This document shows positions 1-7,299 of a stretch of DNA of 12,419 bases, piece by piece (within the stretch, counting starts at the first letter, position 1; every line of letters begins with the position of its first letter). The position numbers were made by a program, and so were the translations under genes. The notes under the pieces were generated by a model that saw only the letters and a program-made list of their open reading frames with translations, had not been told where the DNA came from and did no database searches. The stretch covers positions 1 to 12,419 of the forward strand of contig QHMQ01000092.1 in the NCBI GenBank assembly GCA_003217835.1, written 5' to 3'. The DNA is from Verrucomicrobiota bacterium. Its GTDB lineage: Bacteria > Verrucomicrobiota > Verrucomicrobiia > Chthoniobacterales > UBA10450.

Positions 1-1024
1 TAGAACTGTGCGCTAGCTGCCGATCCAGATTGCTGACCATCGATCGCATTTCGCCATTCAACATTAAACTAAGCCGGACCATGTTCTTCTGATAAGGCGG
101 CTTCAGAGACTCGAAACTGCGATTGCCACTTTCCAAATACGGATAGAGCGTCGGATTACTCGCGTGAAGCGCCTCCGCCTTTCGTCGCGCTTTAAAAAAT
201 GTGTCGAGATTCGCCAATCCGAAGACGACGATCGCCACCTTGTGGTTCTCCGTTTTTGCGCGATCGATCAGAGCTTGCAGCGGTTCGGTATAGTTCACTC
301 GAAACTGCGTGGCCATTTCTTGCAAGCGCTTTTCGGGGTGTTCGCGTTCAGGCGCAGAGAGTCCTTCCGTCCAGTCGAGATTGTTGTGTCCAATCCAAAT
401 CATGATCAAATCCGGAAATCTTTTCTTGCGCAAAATTTGATGCGCTTGCCCGGAGAGGTTGCGCGTTCGAACGATCCTTCTGCGGAAGCCGTCACCGGCT
501 CGGCTGGACGCGACCAGGGCCCCGGCGCCGTTGTATTCTGTAGCAACGAGCGGTGTAAAAGCTTCCAATCGTTCGTACACACTACGAATGCTTGCCGGAT
601 CAGGATCGGTATCGAGAAACCAGTTCTTGTGCCGCTGGGTTCTAGCTCGCCAAAACAAGCTGGCGGGCGACGATATATAAAAATGTTGCGTTAGACTGTC
701 ACCCATCATCGCCACATGCGGCAATCGGCGGACCAGTTCTGCTCGGCTGATTCTGCCTCTCCGATACTCCAGATAATCGTTGTAAAATGGAGATGAAGCT
801 TGTGAAACCCGTTCGCGATAATCTGGGGTCGTTGCCGTCGGTTGATCGCTCGCCACCCGGTCGAACAAAAAGATCAAATCGACGAGGTTGGCCGCGATTT
901 GTTCCCCAGCCTTGACTGGCAACGGCGTTGGCGGATTTGCGAATTCTTCCGTGCCGACTGCAGAAAATGGATTCAAAAAGACGAAGAACACTGCGAGCAA
1001 AAGAAATCGCACACGTGTGAGCAT
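1..1024 (-). CDS. Exported SGNH/GDSL-family hydrolase (3' end beyond window)
   Basis: Read from the minus strand, 341 codons are open from an ATG at 1024 to the window edge; the C-terminus is missing. Residues 1-25 look like a signal peptide: MLTRVR, then a hydrophobic stretch ending near SAVG. SGNH block I is GDSLTQ at 108-113 with nucleophile Ser110, block II is probably Asn165-Gly166 in EYNGAG, and block III is GHNNLDW at 212-218 with Asn214. The block V Asp-x-x-His that completes the site would lie off the edge. These blocks identify an SGNH fold, whose members are esterases, lipases or acetylxylan-type deacetylases; the substrate cannot be told here. The protein should act in the periplasm or outside. 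No Shine-Dalgarno is seen before the ATG. It diverges from the acyltransferase fusion gene across about 94 bp. Confidence 0.85.
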   Translation of the reverse strand, partial: MLTRVRFLLLAVFFVFLNPFSAVGTEEFANPPTPLPVKAGEQIAANLVDLIFLFDRVASDQPTATTPDYRERVSQASSPFYNDYLEYRRGRISRAELVRRLPHVAMMGDSLTQHFYISSPASLFWRARTQRHKNWFLDTDPDPASIRSVYERLEAFTPLVATEYNGAGALVASSRAGDGFRRRIVRTRNLSGQAHQILRKKRFPDLIMIWIGHNNLDWTEGLSAPEREHPEKRLQEMATQFRVNYTEPLQALIDRAKTENHKVAIVVFGLANLDTFFKARRKAEALHASNPTLYPYLESGNRSFESLKPPYQKNMVRLSLMLNGEMRSMVSNLDRQLAHSS

Positions 1025-1118
1025 TTCACACCAGACTCGCAGGATTACAAACGAACGCCAATTTCACGACTACCGTGTGAATTTGCGTCGATCGTTTGTC
1101 TCCAGCAAACTCGATCTG
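1025..1118. promoter_or_regulatory. Divergent intergenic region between the SGNH and acyltransferase genes
   Basis: These 94 bases separate two divergent starts, so they should carry promoters for both. No convincing -35/-10 pair is seen for either gene. A bulged inverted repeat at 1089-1115 has GATCG-TTTG arms against CAAA-CT-CGATC and lies just before the plus-strand start. It could be a small operator or chance. Confidence 0.3.
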
Positions 1119-2813
1119 ATGCGCACATTGTTTCACTCATTCGCAAATTGCGCGGCGCGAATTTCGATGAAATTGCTGTTTGAGGGCGTCGCGCACGTTC
1201 GCGTGTTGAAGCGTGGAAACGCGAATCAGGATGGCGGGTTTCTTTTGGCGGCAAATCATATCAGCCATTTTGATCCTTTTATCATTTCATCGGTCGTGCG
1301 GCGCAAAATCGATTGGATGGCAATGGCGGAGTTTTTTCCGCTCCCGGTGCTCGGATTTCTTTTGCGAGCCGTCGATGCGTTCCCGGCGGACCGATATCGC
1401 GCGGATCGGAAGACGATCCGCACCGCGATCCAGCGGCTGAAGCAGGGCCGGATTATCGGCCTTTTTCCCGAGGGCGGCATTCGTGACGGCACGCGCTCGC
1501 TCCTCGAAGGCGCGCCGCTGCGACCAGGGGCGTCGACTCTGGCGCACATCTCCGGAGTTCCGATTCTGCCGTGCGTGATAGTCGGTAGCGATCGCCTCTA
1601 CTCAAAGAAAAGCTGGCTGCCGCTGCGACGCACCCCGATCTGGATCGCATTCGGCAATCTGATTCCGCATTTTCCGAATCTGGAGAAGTCTGCTGCGCGG
1701 GCCTGTATCGACCGGGAACTGGCTACAGCATTCAAAACTTTATACGCTGAGTTGCGCGAAGAATTTTCGCTCACACCCGACGATCTGCCACATCCGCCGC
1801 GTAAACGAATGGCTTCCGACGCTCCGAAAAGTCCTCGTGCTTTCGGGCGTCCGCTGCGACGGGTGGCTGCGACATCCGTCGATTCGCTCATGTGCGCATC
1901 GATGAACTTGGTGCAGTTACGGCACCGCCTGCATGCGCGCAGCCGCGATGAAATGGAGCGTTATGTGACCGAATGCGAGAAACTCACGGCGCACGATTTT
2001 TACGCTGTTCCGCGCAATGGCGGACCCGCGAATGAGATCGGCAACGACGCGACGCTCACTTGGCACAGTCCGATCAGTACCAAATTTCCGGCGAACAACA
2101 TCGCTCGCGCAGATTTTTTCCGATGCACGCGCGGTTGGAGCGCGCCGACAGTGCTGATGCTGCACGCGCTTATGTCGGCAACTCACATCGGCTATCGCCG
2201 CTGGGCTGTCCACTTTAACGGTCTCGGATGGAACGCGTGTTTCATGCATCTGCCGTATCATTATTCTCGGGTGCCGCGTGGCTACTGGAACGGCGAACTG
2301 GCGATCACGGCTGATCTCATTCGCAATGCGGAGGGGCTGCGTCAGGGTGTGATCGAAGTGCGGCAATTGATAGCAGCGCTGCGCAAGCGCGGCTGCAACG
2401 ATTTTGGCGTGCTCGGAACAAGTTACGGCGGCTGGATCGGCGCGCTTCTCGCGATGGTCGAGCGTGATTTGCGCTTTGTGGCATTAATGGCGCCGATCGT
2501 AAACGTCGAGCATGCAATCTGGGAAAACCCGGGCGCGCGTTTCATGCGACGCGAACTCCGCCGGGCGAATATTGAGCCGTCGCTCGTGGCGCGTCATTTT
2601 CATCTGAGTTCGCCAATGCACAATCAACCGCTGTGCAATGGTGACCGCGTCTTATTTGTTGCGGGCGAATTCGATTCAATTGCCCGGCCAGCAGACCTTG
2701 AGACGATTCAACAGAAATGGCGCGGATCGGAGCTGCTCCGCGTACGGCAAGGACACTTCGGTTACCGAATGTTGCGTGAAACAATCACGCGATTGAAAGA
2801 GCGTGGTCTCTAA
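1119..2813 (+). CDS. Two-domain protein: PlsC-type acyltransferase fused to alpha/beta hydrolase
   Basis: 564 residues from the ATG at 1119. The N-terminal half is a 1-acyl-glycerol-3-phosphate acyltransferase-like domain. Its HX4D catalytic motif is His47-Asp52 in NHISHFDP, the acceptor-binding block is FPEGGIRDG at 116-124, and the later hydrophobic block VPILPCVIVG is at 147-156. After a linker (about 220-340) comes an alpha/beta hydrolase: nucleophile elbow GTSYGG with Ser435, probable acid Asp519 in GEFDS, and His546 in RQGHFGY. The expected roles are acyl transfer to a lysolipid-like acceptor and ester hydrolysis or acyl handling in the second half; the substrates are unknown. The frame stays open upstream to 888, but that part lies antisense to the SGNH gene. 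Family similarity begins only around 1119, and GTG 1077 and ATG 1167 are alternatives. No Shine-Dalgarno is seen. The 3' end overlaps the opposing gene's true stop by 4 bp. Confidence 0.85.
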   Translation: MRTLFHSFANCAARISMKLLFEGVAHVRVLKRGNANQDGGFLLAANHISHFDPFIISSVVRRKIDWMAMAEFFPLPVLGFLLRAVDAFPADRYRADRKTIRTAIQRLKQGRIIGLFPEGGIRDGTRSLLEGAPLRPGASTLAHISGVPILPCVIVGSDRLYSKKSWLPLRRTPIWIAFGNLIPHFPNLEKSAARACIDRELATAFKTLYAELREEFSLTPDDLPHPPRKRMASDAPKSPRAFGRPLRRVAATSVDSLMCASMNLVQLRHRLHARSRDEMERYVTECEKLTAHDFYAVPRNGGPANEIGNDATLTWHSPISTKFPANNIARADFFRCTRGWSAPTVLMLHALMSATHIGYRRWAVHFNGLGWNACFMHLPYHYSRVPRGYWNGELAITADLIRNAEGLRQGVIEVRQLIAALRKRGCNDFGVLGTSYGGWIGALLAMVERDLRFVALMAPIVNVEHAIWENPGARFMRRELRRANIEPSLVARHFHLSSPMHNQPLCNGDRVLFVAGEFDSIARPADLETIQQKWRGSELLRVRQGHFGYRMLRETITRLKERGL

Positions 2814-4308
2814 TCGAGCCAGTCCATCGCGGTAAGAATACGACGGAATTCAGCATCATCGGCAGATAGAGCAGGCAGCCATTCGCCGATCGGTTCGCGT
2901 TTCCACCACGCTCGATCGCCAATCGGTGAGAATCGATAACGGTAAAGGCGCGCGCGGATGTAATGGGGCGGCGCATTGGGAAATGGATTATTGGCGAGGA
3001 GCGAGAGCGTCCCACGATGGTTGTGGAGAAGCTTCCAGACGAAAACGCCATGGCAGCGAACCAGATTTGCCAATCAATGCGCGGTTGATACGGCGCGACG
3101 AACGGCGGCCTCCGGTTCGGATCACCCGGTTTCGCTTTGAATTGGTATTCCTTCCATTTCGTATCGGCGGTGATCGATGCGTCCTCGGTTCCCTCAAAAA
3201 TAATTTCGGGGCGTTCGCGGCCAACAGCACCGAATGCGCCGTAGGTGTTCACAAGATCGAGCGGATCGTAGGAATAATTCATCAGTTGCCGTCCGGAAAC
3301 GAGATTGAGCACTGGCGCGGCGCTCAAATACATCACTAAGATCGATAGTGCGATCGCGATCGTATTGTTGATGCGCGACGGTTCCGACTGCTGAGCCGCT
3401 CGTTCGGCGCGCCTCACGAGGCGCGCCGGTAGAACGCGGCGCAGAAACGTATCATCGAAACAGGCAAGAAACGGAATGATCGTGACATAATTTAGGAACG
3501 AAAGATTGCCGCTAATGATGAGAACGATTTGAAAACTGACTAGCAATACGCCTGCGATATGCCGAGCGGAGCGCGGCCCAAACGAAAACCACGGCACAAT
3601 GAGTTCGATGAAATGGTTCCAGGCCGTTGCGAATTGATGGAACCAGTGCGGTGCGAAATGCAGATAGCGGCTGAGAGGATTCGGAATCGGCTGCGTCTCG
3701 TAGTGATAATAAAGGCAGGTGAGATCACGCCAGCATGGATCGCCCCGCAGTTTGATGAGACCGGCGCCGATCATAATGCGGAAGCCGAGCCAGCGAAAAA
3801 GCCAGAAGACAAGGAGCGGCGGACGGCACTTCGGAAATGGCCGGCCATCAACCAGCGGACAGAGAAAGATCGACAAGAAACCGGTTTCGAGCAGCTGAAT
3901 TTCCCAGCCGTAACCGTACCAAATCTGACCAACGTGCACGATCGACATGTACATCATCCAAAGAATCACAAGGAGGATGGCGTTCGCGTAGCCACCGACA
4001 ACAACGAGCGAGAGAGCGAAGCCCACCCAGGCAAAGATCGACAATGAGTGATCGGAGATTCCCAACCAAAAAAGCGTGGGTACTCGCAGCATGCCGGCCA
4101 TGTCCGAACCAAGCTGGGTGTGGATTGAAGCGAGAAAGTGATTTGCGGGTGTGAGGCCATGTTCGCCGATCAACGGGACGAGTTGCTGCGCAGCTACGAG
4201 AAATGCAACCGCGTAAACAAACCCGAGCAGGCGAAGAATGACAAAGCGTGTCAACCAGTAGGAATTTTCACGCGCGAAAAGGTGTCCAAGAAAAGTCTCT
4301 TGATTCAT
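2785..4308 (-). CDS. Lipase maturation factor family membrane protein, C-terminus frameshifted
   Basis: Relative of eukaryotic LMF1, the ER membrane protein needed to mature lipoprotein lipase; the bacterial role is unknown. From the ATG at 4308 about 420 residues are in the family frame, with several membrane segments (around 22-46, 75-125, 140-152, 166-184, 250-290, 314-332). Family hallmarks follow: LVNTYGAFGAVGRERPEI near 352-369, KPGDPNRRPPFVAPY near 393-407, and PRIDWQIWFAAM at 409-420. After that the open frame runs on to 2785 with unrelated sequence, while the conserved C-terminus continues in another frame and stops at 2810. The frame is also open to a TTG at 4326; ATG 4308 gives the normal N-terminus. 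The true 3' end meets the acyltransferase fusion tail to tail. The break may be a real mutation or an assembly error. Confidence 0.85.
   Translation of the reverse strand: MNQETFLGHLFARENSYWLTRFVILRLLGFVYAVAFLVAAQQLVPLIGEHGLTPANHFLASIHTQLGSDMAGMLRVPTLFWLGISDHSLSIFAWVGFALSLVVVGGYANAILLVILWMMYMSIVHVGQIWYGYGWEIQLLETGFLSIFLCPLVDGRPFPKCRPPLLVFWLFRWLGFRIMIGAGLIKLRGDPCWRDLTCLYYHYETQPIPNPLSRYLHFAPHWFHQFATAWNHFIELIVPWFSFGPRSARHIAGVLLVSFQIVLIISGNLSFLNYVTIIPFLACFDDTFLRRVLPARLVRRAERAAQQSEPSRINNTIAIALSILVMYLSAAPVLNLVSGRQLMNYSYDPLDLVNTYGAFGAVGRERPEIIFEGTEDASITADTKWKEYQFKAKPGDPNRRPPFVAPYQPRIDWQIWFAAMAFSSGSFSTTIVGRSRSSPIIHFPMRRPITSARAFTVIDSHRLAIERGGNANRSANGCLLYLPMMLNSVVFLPRWTGSIRDHALSIA
2810..3046 (-). pseudogene. 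Out-of-frame C-terminal segment of the lipase maturation factor
   Basis: In the frame that places a codon start at 3046, about 78 residues carry the conserved family tail: SLLANNPFP, then APPHYIRARLYRYRFS, then WWKRE and GEWLPALS, ending DWLD and a TAG at 2810-2812. This is what should follow WFAAM of the main frame. Joining the two needs a shift of -1 (a lost 3n+1 bases) at about 3035-3050. Compared with what I recall of LMF1, roughly ten residues between WFAA and the KLL segment are also missing. That fits a deletion of about 31 bp better than a single-base error. Confidence 0.8.
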
Positions 4309-4442
4309 CGTAAAGACACAGCGCAACGTCCAACGTGTCGAACGTCAAATAAAATTCGGATTAACGACGGCTGCGACCGCGATAGACCGTGCGAGCTACA
4401 TGCAATCGGAAGTCCCTCGAAAACGAAAGTCTAAAACGATCC

Positions 4443-4514
4443 TGCCAGGGGGGAGAATTGAACTCCCGACCAAGGGCTTATGAGTCCCCTGCTCTACCGC
4501 TGAGCTACCCTGGC
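4443..4514 (-). tRNA. tRNA with CAU anticodon (elongator tRNA-Met, or tRNA-Ile2)
   Basis: A 72-nt cloverleaf folds from the minus strand. The acceptor stem GCCAGGG/CCCTGGC has 7 pairs. The D stem is GCTC/GAGC with a 7-nt loop. The anticodon loop CTCATAA has anticodon CAU at 4482-4480. The T arm is GGGAG/CTCCC with loop TTCAATT, and the discriminator is A. CCA is not encoded. The anticodon stem has a G27-U43 wobble and an A31-G39 mismatch next to the loop. CAU may belong to elongator Met or to TilS-modified Ile2. The 4-69 and 5-68 pairs are A-U and G-C, matching neither E. coli pattern as I recall them, so the type is left open. The initiator is unlikely, because the acceptor stem has a paired first position. 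Confidence 0.93.
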
Positions 4515-4566
4515 GTTGCGGCGAAAAGGTTCAACGGCACGTCACGATATGTCAACGGCGTCAATC

Positions 4567-5340
4567 TTACTGCTTCACCTTCGGAATATATGGCGCGAGG
4601 TCTTTTTCGCGACCGCGAAGGGCAGCCATGAAGCAGACTCCGTTACGTTCCGTGACCGCGCCAACCCAGCCTTCTTGATGGACATACCGCCACCCCGAAA
4701 ACTGCAACACGACGCCAGTCTTGGCGTTTCTTTCCGCTGAGAAAAGGAAGAACTGCATCCGCTTCTCGACCACCCAGATTTGCGCGACGCGACGCGCTTC
4801 ATCATCATCGAAAACGCGGCAGCCGATCGTACGAAAATCTGCGAATTCTGCCGGCACGTCGTAATGTTCCAGTCCGTGTTTTAGAAAAAACAAGTCGCTC
4901 AACGTTCCCGCATCACCAGTCACCGGATCGAGAAGGACCGACCGTGTCGAGCCTGCGGTACCTAATAATTTCCGTGCCGTTCCAGATCCCGGAAAATCAT
5001 TCAGCCTGCCGACAAAATTGAAGACGAACACGCCTGCGATTACCACGAGCGCAATCCCGATCGCGAGAACAGCTGGATTGCGCGCTGTTTTCTTCCACGC
5101 CCATTTCGAAGGAGCGATCAGGTCTGTACTAGAAAACCATTCGGCTGCCTCCGGCGGAATGGGGATAGCACGAACCAAGGCGGCCACCGCGCGATCGAAG
5201 CTCTGTTGATTCGCGAATTCATTGGAGCCGCGAGCACGGAACACTGCTGCGCGCATGGAACGGTCGCGAATCCGGTCCTCACTCACGGGCGCACAATTCG
5301 CGAGCGCACGTTGTCGGCGCGATAGTCGTCGCGGTTTCAT
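4567..5340 (-). CDS. Single-span membrane protein, putative anti-sigma factor
   Basis: 257 residues. The ATG at 5340 overlaps the stop of the sigma-like gene upstream as ATGA, which argues for translational coupling and a shared function. The N-terminal 80 residues are basic and look cytoplasmic. One strong membrane span lies at about 89-110 (PAVLAIGIALVVIAGVFVF), followed by a roughly 145-residue soluble part that would be outside the membrane. This is the shape of a membrane-bound anti-sigma factor. The zinc HxxxCxxC anti-sigma motif is absent, and I recognise no named family. The C-terminal part (SGWRYVHQEGWVGAVTERNG near 215-234) may be a sensory domain. Anti-sigma function is inferred from position and topology only. 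The stop is TAA at 4569-4567, about 50 bp before the tRNA. Confidence 0.6.
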   Translation of the reverse strand: MKPRRLSRRQRALANCAPVSEDRIRDRSMRAAVFRARGSNEFANQQSFDRAVAALVRAIPIPPEAAEWFSSTDLIAPSKWAWKKTARNPAVLAIGIALVVIAGVFVFNFVGRLNDFPGSGTARKLLGTAGSTRSVLLDPVTGDAGTLSDLFFLKHGLEHYDVPAEFADFRTIGCRVFDDDEARRVAQIWVVEKRMQFFLFSAERNAKTGVVLQFSGWRYVHQEGWVGAVTERNGVCFMAALRGREKDLAPYIPKVKQ

Positions 5341-5819
5341 ACCGTCGACCTCTCGGGGAACGTGGCATCCAGCCAGGCTTGAAACTGTCGGCGGCCCGCC
5401 GCTAGCAATCGAGAAAGCTCGCTCAGTTTCAATTCCGCCAAATCAGCAATCTCGCTGTAATCGAATTCATCGAGATAAAAGAATGCCAGCGCAGTCCTCT
5501 GCGGCTCGGGCGCAGCTGAGATCCAAATCGCTAACTGTATTGGCTCAAGCCGCTCAATCTGGGACGCGGCTTCTGCAATTACCTCGTGCTCCTCCATTTC
5601 GAGTGGTTCGGCTTGCAGGTCGGTCTCGCTTGCTTCCAAACAACGCCAGCGCGCATCGCGAAAAAGCCAAAACCGCTCATTTGGCAATCCCTCATGGGCC
5701 GCTCGTCGCGCTGCCTCATGCAAAGTCGTTTGAAAGACCGCCTGCGCCTTGCCCGAATCGCCTAGCATCAGGAAACAAAAACGATAAAGCTGCGGCAGAT
5801 TTTGTTCGGGAGCGGACAC
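5337..5819 (-). CDS. ECF-like RNA polymerase sigma factor
   Basis: 160 residues from a GTG at 5819; no better ATG exists. Residues 9-62 resemble sigma region 2 in degenerate form: LYRFCFLMLGDSGKAQ, then FQTTLHEAARR, then RFWLFRDARWRCLE. Residues about 90-150 resemble region 4: PEPQRTALAFFYLDEFDYSE, then IADLAELKLSELSRLLAAGR, a helix-turn-helix that would contact the -35 element. The size fits an extracytoplasmic-function sigma factor. It is followed by a one-span membrane protein overlapping by 4 bp, the usual layout of a sigma/anti-sigma pair. A candidate promoter lies at 5841-5868. Acidic residues are dense between the regions (60-85). The family call is moderate because region 2 is divergent. 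Confidence 0.65.
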   Translation of the reverse strand: MSAPEQNLPQLYRFCFLMLGDSGKAQAVFQTTLHEAARRAAHEGLPNERFWLFRDARWRCLEASETDLQAEPLEMEEHEVIAEAASQIERLEPIQLAIWISAAPEPQRTALAFFYLDEFDYSEIADLAELKLSELSRLLAAGRRQFQAWLDATFPERSTV

Positions 5820-5840
5820 GCGGAATTTCTTGAGGCTCGA

Positions 5841-5868
5841 ACGTTACGCGCCTCGATTAGATCGACAA
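5841..5868 (-). promoter_or_regulatory. Candidate promoter of the sigma-like gene
   Basis: On the minus strand TTGTCG (5868-5863) is followed after 16 bases by TAACGT (5846-5841). The start codon lies 21 bases further on, which leaves room for a leader of about 14 nt. The same TAACGT sits before sodA. Support is by eye only. Confidence 0.35.
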
Positions 5869-5927
5869 GAGTGTTTCCGAATCCTGTGGTCGCTTCGTTG
5901 CTTGCCATGCCATGGCGCTGTGAAGGG

Positions 5928-5952
5928 CGAGGCTATGTATGTGCCAGCCTCG
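5928..5952. terminator. Short inverted repeat after dapL, possible weak terminator
   Basis: CGAGGCT at 5928-5934 pairs perfectly with AGCCTCG at 5946-5952 around an 11-nt loop, 19 bp beyond the dapL stop. No T-run follows on the minus strand, so intrinsic termination is doubtful. It may only stabilise the mRNA end. Confidence 0.3.
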
Positions 5953-5970
5953 ACTATATCGCTGCGGACG

Positions 5971-7206
5971 TCAGCCAAAACTTTTCAAACGCCGCGCCAC
6001 TTCTTCAGCATTGGTGCGGCTGTTAAAGGCGGAAATGCGAAAATAGCCCTCGCCTTGCGCGCCGAAACCGCTACCAGGCGTGACGACCACGTTTATATCA
6101 CGCAGCATACGATCGAACATTTCCCAACTCGTCAGCCCATCCGGCGTTTTTACCCAAATGTAAGGCGCGTTGACTCCGCCAAATGCTTCCATGCCAGTCT
6201 TGGCCGCAGCTTCACGCAAGATTTTCGCGTTGTCCAGATAGTGATCAATGAGCGCCTGGACCTGCTTGCGGCCTTGCGGGGTATAAAGAGCCTCCGCGCC
6301 GCGTTGCACGGGATAACTCACGCTGTTCGCCTTTGTGCTCCAGCGCCGGCGCCAAAGTTGATAAAGAGACAATCGCTGGCCGTTCTCCGTCCGGGCGAGA
6401 AGCGACTTTGGCATAACCGTAAAGCCGCAGCGCACTCCAGTGAAACCGCCGTTCTTGGAAAAACTGCGCAATTCAATCGCGCACTCTCGCGCGCCCGGAA
6501 TTTCGAAAATGGAATGCGGAATTTCCGGCTGCGAAATATACGCCGCGTAAGCCGCGTCAAAGAGCAGAAGCGCTTCGTGCGCATGCGCATATTCAACCCA
6601 GCGTGAGAGCTCTCCCCGAGATGCGACTGCGCCCGTCGGATTATTGGGAAAACAAAGGTAAACAAGATCGGCATGTTCTTTGGGCGGCTTAGGAACGAAA
6701 TTATTTTCCGCAGTGCATGGCAGATAAACGATCCCGTCGTAACTGCCGTCTTTACGCGCGGAGCCGGTGTGACCGGCCATGACGTTCGTATCCACGTAAA
6801 CCGGATAAACCGGATCGGGGACCGCGACTTTGTTTTCGTCGCCGAGAATATCAAGAATATATCCGCAATCGCATTTCGATCCGTCGGAGACAAAAATCTC
6901 GTCATCGGCGATGTCGATTTTGCGGGCGCGATAATCGTGCTCGGCGATTGTCGATCTTAGAAATTCGTAGCCTTGCTCCGGACCGTACCCGCGAAATGTT
7001 TCGCGTTTTCCAAGTTCATCGACTGCGCGTTTCATAGCGTCGATGGCCGCGTACGGGAGCGGCTCGGTTACGTCCCCAATTCCGCAAAGAATCAATCGTT
7101 TGGCCGGTTCCGGATTTGCTTCGCAAAACTCGTGGACGCGTCGCGCGATCTCGGGAAACAAATATCCCGCCTGAAGCTTGAGATAATTCTCGTTTAGATA
7201 TGCCAT
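5971..7206 (-). CDS. dapL: LL-diaminopimelate aminotransferase
   Basis: 411 residues, the normal family length. PLP-dependent fold-type I aminotransferase that converts tetrahydrodipicolinate to LL-diaminopimelate in one step with glutamate as donor. It replaces the acylated DapD/DapC/DapE route to lysine and peptidoglycan. The N-terminal signature NENYLKLQAGYLFPEIARRV is at 5-24. The cofactor site includes Asn189-Pro-Thr-Gly192, Asp217 and Tyr220 in FDAAY, the Schiff-base Lys251 in SFSKNGGFTGVRCG, and the carboxylate-binding Arg390 in YFRISAF. Most homologues I recall have SFSKTAGFTG, so Asn-Gly after the lysine is a small variation. The ATG at 7206 is preceded by AGAGGAAG, an unusually close purine-rich site. 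The arm of a 68-bp hairpin ends exactly there (7213-7280). Confidence 0.96.
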   Translation of the reverse strand: MAYLNENYLKLQAGYLFPEIARRVHEFCEANPEPAKRLILCGIGDVTEPLPYAAIDAMKRAVDELGKRETFRGYGPEQGYEFLRSTIAEHDYRARKIDIADDEIFVSDGSKCDCGYILDILGDENKVAVPDPVYPVYVDTNVMAGHTGSARKDGSYDGIVYLPCTAENNFVPKPPKEHADLVYLCFPNNPTGAVASRGELSRWVEYAHAHEALLLFDAAYAAYISQPEIPHSIFEIPGARECAIELRSFSKNGGFTGVRCGFTVMPKSLLARTENGQRLSLYQLWRRRWSTKANSVSYPVQRGAEALYTPQGRKQVQALIDHYLDNAKILREAAAKTGMEAFGGVNAPYIWVKTPDGLTSWEMFDRMLRDINVVVTPGSGFGAQGEGYFRISAFNSRTNAEEVARRLKSFG

Positions 7207-7212
7207 CTTCCT

Positions 7213-7280
7213 CTGTAGCGGCCGTCTGTGACCGCCGAATCACGTACAAGTTTAGCGACGGTCACAGACCGCCGCTACAG
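7213..7280. repeat. REP doublet (REPIN-like) inverted repeat
   Basis: Two 22-bp arms, 7213-7234 and 7259-7280, are inverted copies with a single mismatch, separated by 24 bases. Each half is itself a small hairpin. The left half is CGGCCGTC-TGT-GACCGCCG (7219-7237) and the right half is CGACGGTC-ACA-GACCGCCG (7256-7274), each with 8-bp arms, one mismatch and a 3-nt loop. Two REP-like palindromes in inverted orientation is the form of a REPIN. It lies between the sodA stop and the dapL start, and its outer edge touches the dapL ribosome-binding site. It could end transcription from sodA, stabilise the mRNA or limit dapL translation. No RAYT transposase gene is in the window. Confidence 0.85.
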
Positions 7281-7299
7281 TAAGAAGCTAGATCGAGCG

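Noticed and set aside
164..694. 176-codon open frame on the plus strand
   Set aside because: It is antisense to the SGNH hydrolase, whose blocks I-III are intact in the minus-strand frame.
888..1118. In-frame upstream extension of the acyltransferase fusion to 888
   Set aside because: It runs antisense through the start and signal peptide of the SGNH gene and has no acyltransferase similarity; the family N-terminus begins near 1119.
3035..3050. Programmed -1 frameshift in the lipase maturation factor gene
   Set aside because: There is a TTTT run but no proper slippery heptamer or clear stem after it, and the missing ten or so residues point to a deletion instead.
3559..4047. 162-codon open frame on the plus strand
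   Set aside because: It is antisense to the well-supported lipase maturation factor gene and its composition is that of a shadow frame.
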